This document shows, in pieces, positions 8,352 to 12,667 of a stretch of 12,667 bases of DNA. Every line of letters begins with the position of its first letter. The stretch's first letter is position 1. The DNA lies in contig DHLV01000012.1 in assembly GCA_002405445.1 (NCBI GenBank), positions 2,298 to 14,964 on the forward strand. Reading direction: 5' to 3'. Source of the DNA: Flammeovirgaceae bacterium UBA4659 (lineage in GTDB: Bacteria > Bacteroidota > Bacteroidia > Cytophagales > Cyclobacteriaceae). Made by a program: the position numbers and the translations under genes. Under the pieces are notes generated by a model, which had not been told where the DNA came from, did no database searches, and saw only the letters and a list, made by a program, of their open reading frames with translations.

Positions 8352-9638
8352 ATGACCGAGGCATTCCTCTTTTACATCTGGCAATGTCAATATTTTGATC
8401 AATTGGCATTGACCACCGCCACGGGCGAATCACTGGCCATCATCAAAACAGGCAACTACAACACCGATCAGGGCCCGGACTTTAGTAACGCAAAAATCAG
8501 GATTGGTGACATCGAATGGGCAGGGAATGTGGAGATGCATATTCGCTCTTCTGACTGGAATCAGCACGCCCACGGGCAGGATGCCGCGTACAACAACGTG
8601 GTTTTGCACGTAGTTTGGAAACATGACATGGAGATCAAACGTACCGATGGAACATTGATACCAACGCTCGAATTATCGCACCGGGTTGGCCTCGGGCTGG
8701 CCAAATCTTATCACCAATTGGTCAACAGCGGACTGTCCATTCCTTGCAAAAAGTTGTTTCCTGCCATTTCTGATCTCACCAAGATCTCTATGTTGGAAAA
8801 AGCCGTTGCCCAAAGACTCAAGGCAAAATCGTTGCAGGTGCTGGAATTGCTTGAGAAGAACAAAGGTGATTGGGAAGAAACTTTTTACCAGACACTTTGT
8901 AAGAATTTTGGCTTCAAAGTGAATGCTGATCCATTTCTTCAACTTGCAAAGGTTATCCCGTATCGATTACTGCAAAAACAAAGCAGTAACCTATTACAAG
9001 TTGAGGCGTTGCTTTTTGGTGGCGCAGGCTTTTTGGAAGCGAAAACAAAAGACGACTACCTGTCAGCATTGTTTCGTGAGTACCGGCTACTGCAGCGGAA
9101 ATATACGTTGGCAGAGAAGCAACTCACCTACACGCAGTGGAAATTCTTGAGGTTGCGACCGGCAAATTTTCCAACCATCCGCATTGCACAAATGGCAGCT
9201 ATCCTGTTCTCTCAGCGAAACCTATTTTCCAGACTACTGGAGGCATCTACCATTGAGGAAATCACGAATATGTTTCAACACCCTCCCTCTGTGTATTGGC
9301 AAACTCACTACCGGTTTGGTCAGCCAGCAAACAAAACAACTGAGACCATTGGCAAAAGCAGTATCGAAAACGTCATTATCAATTCTGTTGTGCCCGTGTT
9401 GGCAGCCTATTCGCAGGCCAAAGACGACCAGCAAATGATGGATAAGGCGCTTCTTTGGTTGGAACAGGTGGCTGCGGAAGAGAATAAAATCACGCGCCTT
9501 TGGCAGGAGTTGGGGTTGAAAGTAACAAGCGCATTTGACTCGCAGGCTTTGATCGAGCAGTACAACAACATGTGCCAAAAGCGAAACTGCCTGAATTGCG
9601 CGGTAGGTGCAATCCTGATCCGACCGACTGCAGTATGA
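8352..9638 (+). CDS. DUF2851 family protein
   Basis: The protein is 428 residues from the ATG at 8352. An upstream ATG at 8274 in the same frame would overlap pyrF by 77 bp and adds an R-rich non-family stretch, so it is rejected. The N-terminal domain shows the family signature: GPDFSNAKI (41-49), then GNVEMHIRSSDW (58-69) and H72-x-H74-x2-D77-x2-Y80-NNVVLHVVW. The dense conserved E, H and D residues suggest a metal-dependent active site, which is inference. The C-terminus carries C408-x4-C413-x2-C416, a possible metal-binding knuckle. It is a cytoplasmic-looking protein found mainly in Bacteroidota with no proven function that I know of. It sits 1 bp after pyrF and its TGA overlaps the next gene's ATG, so it is translated in series with both. 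Confidence 0.85.
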   Translation: MTEAFLFYIWQCQYFDQLALTTATGESLAIIKTGNYNTDQGPDFSNAKIRIGDIEWAGNVEMHIRSSDWNQHAHGQDAAYNNVVLHVVWKHDMEIKRTDGTLIPTLELSHRVGLGLAKSYHQLVNSGLSIPCKKLFPAISDLTKISMLEKAVAQRLKAKSLQVLELLEKNKGDWEETFYQTLCKNFGFKVNADPFLQLAKVIPYRLLQKQSSNLLQVEALLFGGAGFLEAKTKDDYLSALFREYRLLQRKYTLAEKQLTYTQWKFLRLRPANFPTIRIAQMAAILFSQRNLFSRLLEASTIEEITNMFQHPPSVYWQTHYRFGQPANKTTETIGKSSIENVIINSVVPVLAAYSQAKDDQQMMDKALLWLEQVAAEENKITRLWQELGLKVTSAFDSQALIEQYNNMCQKRNCLNCAVGAILIRPTAV

Positions 9639-10882
9639 ATTTCATCACGGTCTTGGTGAATGGTTTGCTGATTGCCGCAACGATATGGTGGTTCCACTAT
9701 TTTTTCAAGCCTCAATCGAGGTATCTTTTTGCAGCAGCTTTGGTGGCTCGGATAATCGCTGCACTGAGCCTTGGGCTCATATACAAATACTATTATGATG
9801 TGGGCGATACATGGATGTTCTTCAATGAGTCTGTTAGGTTGGCAGACCAGTTACGGCAGCAGCCCGGATCGATCCCGGTTTTTTTTTGGAGCGAGACATT
9901 ACCACCGGTATTTGATCAAAACATTATTTCCCACGATCGCTCGTTGCTGTTTGTAAAAATATTGATTCCGTTGACTCTGGTGAGTCAAGGCAGCTATTGG
10001 GTTTCAACCGTTTATTTCGCTTTGCTTTCTTTTTCAGCCTCTTGGTTGTTGTTTAAAACGGTGAGAAAGTATTACCCAGCCCATGAGGATGCAGCAGTTG
10101 CATCGGTACTGTTCTTTCCATCAGTTATTTTTTGGTCATCTGGCATCGTTAAGGAAACGGTGGCGTTGGCGGGTATTTTCACCATCACTGCCATTGCCCT
10201 GCGTTGGGTACATGCGCGTAAGCTCACGATAGGGGAGTGGTTACTGACTTTCATTTGCGTGTACATGGTATGGCGTTTAAAATATTATTGGGCAGCCATG
10301 TTTGTTGTAACGCTCATTGCTACTGTTTTCACAATCGGCATCAGCAATAGTACTGGCAGGTTATGGCGCTTTGGTTGGGCTTGGATCGCCATTTTTTTGT
10401 TTGCGGTCCTCGGGGTCACATTCACGCATCCTAACTTTTACCTTAGCCGACTTCTGGAGGTAATCGTGGAAAACAACCGGGAATTTGCACTGCTTTCAGA
10501 GCGACAGACCTCCATCCATTATTACAGTTTGCAGGCTACGTGGTACAGCATGCTATTGAATGCTCCGTGGGCATTGTTTTCTGGTTTGTTCAGGCCTTTC
10601 GTTTGGGAGAGCCACGGGTGGGTTTCGGTGATTGCATCGGTGGAAAACCTTCTGTTGTTTTTGCTTTTTATTACGTGGCTGATATCGGTGAGGCGGCTAC
10701 CAAACAAGGTGCTGCTGCCCGTGCTCACTTTTTGCGTGCTGTTGTGCGTTTGTCTGGCGTTATCCACACCTAATTTTGGTACGTTATCCCGCTATCGTGT
10801 GGGGTTTTTACCTTTTTTTGTTTTCATCCTTCTGGGAAACAATCAGGTGCTGAAAAAATTGATTCCGTCAGGTAAGCTATAA
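9635..10882 (+). CDS. Polytopic membrane protein, GT-C glycosyltransferase-like
   Basis: This is a 415-residue integral membrane protein with roughly ten hydrophobic segments (for example 3-24, 30-50, 120-140, 175-190, 200-213, 218-236, 247-263, 349-362 and 369-387). The first large external loop holds YYDVGDTWMFF (53-63), where D55/D58 sit where GT-C enzymes place their catalytic acidic pair. FPSVIFWSSGIVKE (161-174) and NFGTLSRYRVGFLPF (390-404) are motifs I associate with polymer-forming or glycosyl-transferring membrane proteins such as EpsG and O-antigen polymerases. No named family is certain. The ATG at 9635 overlaps the DUF2851 stop (ATGA), which favours it over an in-frame ATG at 9572 that would overlap by 67 bp and is not hydrophobic. 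It may act in surface polysaccharide or protein glycosylation. Confidence 0.7.
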   Translation: MNFITVLVNGLLIAATIWWFHYFFKPQSRYLFAAALVARIIAALSLGLIYKYYYDVGDTWMFFNESVRLADQLRQQPGSIPVFFWSETLPPVFDQNIISHDRSLLFVKILIPLTLVSQGSYWVSTVYFALLSFSASWLLFKTVRKYYPAHEDAAVASVLFFPSVIFWSSGIVKETVALAGIFTITAIALRWVHARKLTIGEWLLTFICVYMVWRLKYYWAAMFVVTLIATVFTIGISNSTGRLWRFGWAWIAIFLFAVLGVTFTHPNFYLSRLLEVIVENNREFALLSERQTSIHYYSLQATWYSMLLNAPWALFSGLFRPFVWESHGWVSVIASVENLLLFLLFITWLISVRRLPNKVLLPVLTFCVLLCVCLALSTPNFGTLSRYRVGFLPFFVFILLGNNQVLKKLIPSGKL

Positions 10883-10921
10883 GACCTGCCTGTTGTGGAT
10901 GTTTTGTTCTTGAAGTAACGT

Positions 10922-10929
10922 TATCTTTG
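10922..10929 (+). promoter_or_regulatory. Candidate -7 promoter element for the NeuD-like gene (TATCTTTG)
   Basis: This is an exact TAnnTTTG match ending 6 bp before the ATG at 10936. A TTTG at 10903-10906 could serve as the -33 element, but the 15 bp spacer is short. Transcription would start at or within a few bases of the start codon. The element supports ATG 10936 over the in-frame TTG at 10927, which lies inside it. Confidence 0.42.
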
Positions 10930-10935
10930 TATCCC

Positions 10936-11571
10936 ATGAAAAATCCTGTAATCATTTTTGGAGCAAATGCTATTGCCCGATCGGTGAAAGAAATTTTTGA
11001 GTTGAATCACGTTGTGGTGTACGGTTATTTGGATGACACGGTCAAACTGCACAAGACGGAAATTGATGATGCTACCGTTTTGGGTGCTACCGATGATGAT
11101 GGATTTCTGAAGCTGATCGGTAAGAAATGCGAAGCCTTTGTAGCCGTTGACGACAACAAGCTACGAAAGTCGATTGTGAAGATGCTGAACGGGGTTCGGC
11201 ACGTGCAGCCGGTGAATGCAGTTCACCCGAGCGCGCATGTGTCGCCAAGGGCTTCCATCGGGCACGGAAATTTCATTGATTTTGGAGTGCAGTTGGCACC
11301 GGGAAGCCAAATCGGTGCACATTGCCTGGTACATCCCAATGCAGTGTTGGGGGTTGGCGCAACCATAGGGGATTTTGTTCAGGTGGGAGCAGGATCAATC
11401 GTCAATGCAGGCGTGGTGATTGAAGATGACGTGTTTATTGGGGCAGGTGTAGCAATCGTTTCGGGCGTTACGGTGGGCAAGGGCGCTCGCATCGGTGCAG
11501 GTTCGGTAGTGATTGGGCACGTCAAAGCAGGCGATACTGTTTTTGGCAACCCTGCACAGGTAGTAAAGTAA
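10936..11571 (+). CDS. NeuD/PglD-family sugar O/N-acyltransferase-like protein
   Basis: The protein is 211 residues. An N-terminal Rossmann-like subdomain (IIFGANAIARSV, 6-17; YGYLDD, 29-34) binds the nucleotide-sugar side in this family. A left-handed beta-helix of hexapeptide repeats follows from about 97 to 195 (IGHGNF, IGAHCL, IGDFVQV, IGAGVA, VGKGAR, IGAGSV), closing with FGNPAQVV at 203-210. Family members transfer acetyl or other acyl groups from CoA to amino sugars of glycans. In my alignment by eye the two conserved histidines of the catalytic region (the HD pair and the second His nine residues on) are V140-G141 and Q149 here, so activity is doubtful. H133 is nearby. The gene lies downstream of the GT-C-like gene, fitting a glycan role, but it has its own promoter candidate. 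Confidence 0.85.
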   Translation: MKNPVIIFGANAIARSVKEIFELNHVVVYGYLDDTVKLHKTEIDDATVLGATDDDGFLKLIGKKCEAFVAVDDNKLRKSIVKMLNGVRHVQPVNAVHPSAHVSPRASIGHGNFIDFGVQLAPGSQIGAHCLVHPNAVLGVGATIGDFVQVGAGSIVNAGVVIEDDVFIGAGVAIVSGVTVGKGARIGAGSVVIGHVKAGDTVFGNPAQVVK

Positions 11572-11794
11572 TTACCTGACGGACCGGCAGTTTGGAATGA
11601 CGAATTTTTATCTGGTGACATTGAACGTTAAACCATTCACCAACAAGATGAGCAGCTTTGATCACACGTTTGTGGTTGCGGTGTCAAAACCGTTCGAAAA
11701 TACCTTGGCGTAGCTTGAGATTGGAATTTATTTTGACTTGGCTTTGGACGAGCCTCAATAATCGGGTAATAAACAGCTAAATTGAACATTCATA
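11572..11794. other. Intergenic region with a possible broken short reading frame
   Basis: No recognised gene lies in these 223 bp. A small frame starts at ATG 11597 (MTNFYLVTLNV) and stops at TAG 11711-11713. The same frame then continues with LEIGIYFDLALDEPQ up to TAA at 11759-11761, so it looks like about 53 coding-like codons interrupted by one stop. This could be a gene remnant or chance. I see no good terminator for the upstream gene and no exact TAnnTTTG element before the phosphorylase. Confidence 0.2.
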
Positions 11795-12652
11795 ATGCCG
11801 AAAATATCAGAGACTGACTTAATTCTAAACCCTGACGGCAGCGTCTATCATTTGAATCTTGTACCCGGAAATATTTCGGATACCATTATCGCAGTGGGAG
11901 ACCCCGGCCGCGTATACATGGTAAGTCAGTATTTCGATGAAGTGGAATTTGAGATGAACAAACGCGAGTTCATCACGCATGTTGGTACATACAACAACAA
12001 ACGGATTACGGTCATCAGCACAGGCATTGGTACTGATAATGTGGAAATATTTTTCACAGAATTGGATGCGTTGGTGAATATTGACTTGAAAACCCGCGAA
12101 CCGAAATCAAGAAGAAAAAAACTCAGGGTCATTCGGCTGGGCACCTCCGGTTCTTTGCAGGAGGACATACCGGTGGGCAGTCATTTGATCTCTGATTATG
12201 CCGTTGGTTTGGATAACCTGATGAGCTTTTATGATTTGCCAATGGATGACTATGAAACCGGGCTTGCGCATGACATTCAGAAAAAGCTCGGCTTGCATTT
12301 TATGCCTTATGTTGTGAAGTGTTCCGATTCGTTGCGAGCCAAAATAGGACGAGACATGCTTGTTGGCAACACAGTCACTTGCCCGGGTTTTTATGCACCG
12401 CAGGGGCGCGAATTGCGTTTGCCCATTAGATTTCCTCGACTGCTGGAAGACTTGAATTACTATCACAAAGGTGATTTTTGGCTCACCAACTTCGAAATGG
12501 AAACATCCGCGTACTATGCCATGGGCCGAATGCTTGCCCACGATGTGGTGAGCGCCAATGCCATCATCGATAATCGGGTGAAAAACAAATTCTCAAAAAA
12601 CCCTTCACAGGTGGTGGAGTCGTTGATTGAGAAGGTATTGGAGCAGGTTTAA
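11795..12652 (+). CDS. Nucleoside phosphorylase, uridine phosphorylase type
   Basis: This 285-residue cytoplasmic enzyme belongs to the PNP/UDP family. It carries the phosphate-binding GDPGRV (35-40), the ISTGIGTDN loop (75-83), IRLGTSGSLQEDIPVGS (113-129) as the second phosphate/ribose segment, and NFEMET (232-237), whose M235/E236 contact ribose. It splits a nucleoside with phosphate into base and ribose-1-phosphate. GDPxR plus the GTSG segment favours uridine phosphorylase, but base choice cannot be fixed by eye. A basic insert (TREPKSRRKKL, 100-110) precedes the second phosphate segment. It is longer than E. coli Udp (about 253 residues). The ATG at 11795 follows an A/T-rich leader, and the gene ends 15 bp before the window edge, with no terminator visible. 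Confidence 0.88.
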   Translation: MPKISETDLILNPDGSVYHLNLVPGNISDTIIAVGDPGRVYMVSQYFDEVEFEMNKREFITHVGTYNNKRITVISTGIGTDNVEIFFTELDALVNIDLKTREPKSRRKKLRVIRLGTSGSLQEDIPVGSHLISDYAVGLDNLMSFYDLPMDDYETGLAHDIQKKLGLHFMPYVVKCSDSLRAKIGRDMLVGNTVTCPGFYAPQGRELRLPIRFPRLLEDLNYYHKGDFWLTNFEMETSAYYAMGRMLAHDVVSANAIIDNRVKNKFSKNPSQVVESLIEKVLEQV

Positions 12653-12667
12653 AAAGGAATGTTTCCA

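Noticed and set aside
9572..9634. Longer N-terminus for the GT-C-like membrane protein (ATG 9572)
   Set aside because: It lies inside the conserved cysteine-coding 3' end of the DUF2851 gene; ATG 9635 gives an ATGA overlap and a hydrophobic start.
11576..11590. CTGACGGACCGGCAG as a terminator after the NeuD-like gene
   Set aside because: The palindrome leaves a 1-base loop with a mismatch, and no T run follows.

Overview
The window reads as a piece of a Bacteroidota chromosome, probably Cytophagales-like. The evidence is exact copies of the phylum's TAnnTTTG -7 promoter element upstream of several starts, few clear Shine-Dalgarno sequences, and a gene content usual for the phylum (FtsK followed by a LolA-like carrier, long-form PyrF, a DUF2851 protein). 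Placement below phylum level is inference. It is a dense, mostly housekeeping region; I see no transposase, integrase, phage gene, CRISPR array, tRNA or rRNA.

Left part (1-4039): a YdjM-type membrane hydrolase cut by the left edge converges on, and overlaps by 12 bp, a minus-strand two-HKD phospholipase D / cardiolipin-synthase-like gene. Divergent from the latter is a tandem-domain universal stress protein (USP) gene. Converging on the USP gene with a 4 bp gap is a two-gene minus-strand unit encoding small helical proteins of unknown function. The block looks like a stress or envelope cluster.

Middle part (4040-7492): a divergent intergenic region with a promoter candidate leads into ftsK (DNA translocase, chromosome segregation at the septum). 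A LolA-like periplasmic lipoprotein carrier follows 20 bp later, and the unit closes with a good intrinsic terminator.

Right part (7493-12667): pyrF, a DUF2851 protein and a polytopic GT-C-like membrane protein are packed as an operon (1 bp gap, then an ATGA overlap). Next comes a separately promoted NeuD/PglD-type left-handed beta-helix sugar O/N-acyltransferase, which appears to lack both conserved histidines of that family. After a 223 bp gap holding a possible broken short reading frame, a uridine-phosphorylase-family nucleoside phosphorylase closes the window.

I found no clear new multi-gene system. The best leads are the NeuD-like protein without its usual histidines, the unknown helical pair beside the USP gene, and the coupled DUF2851/GT-C-like pair.
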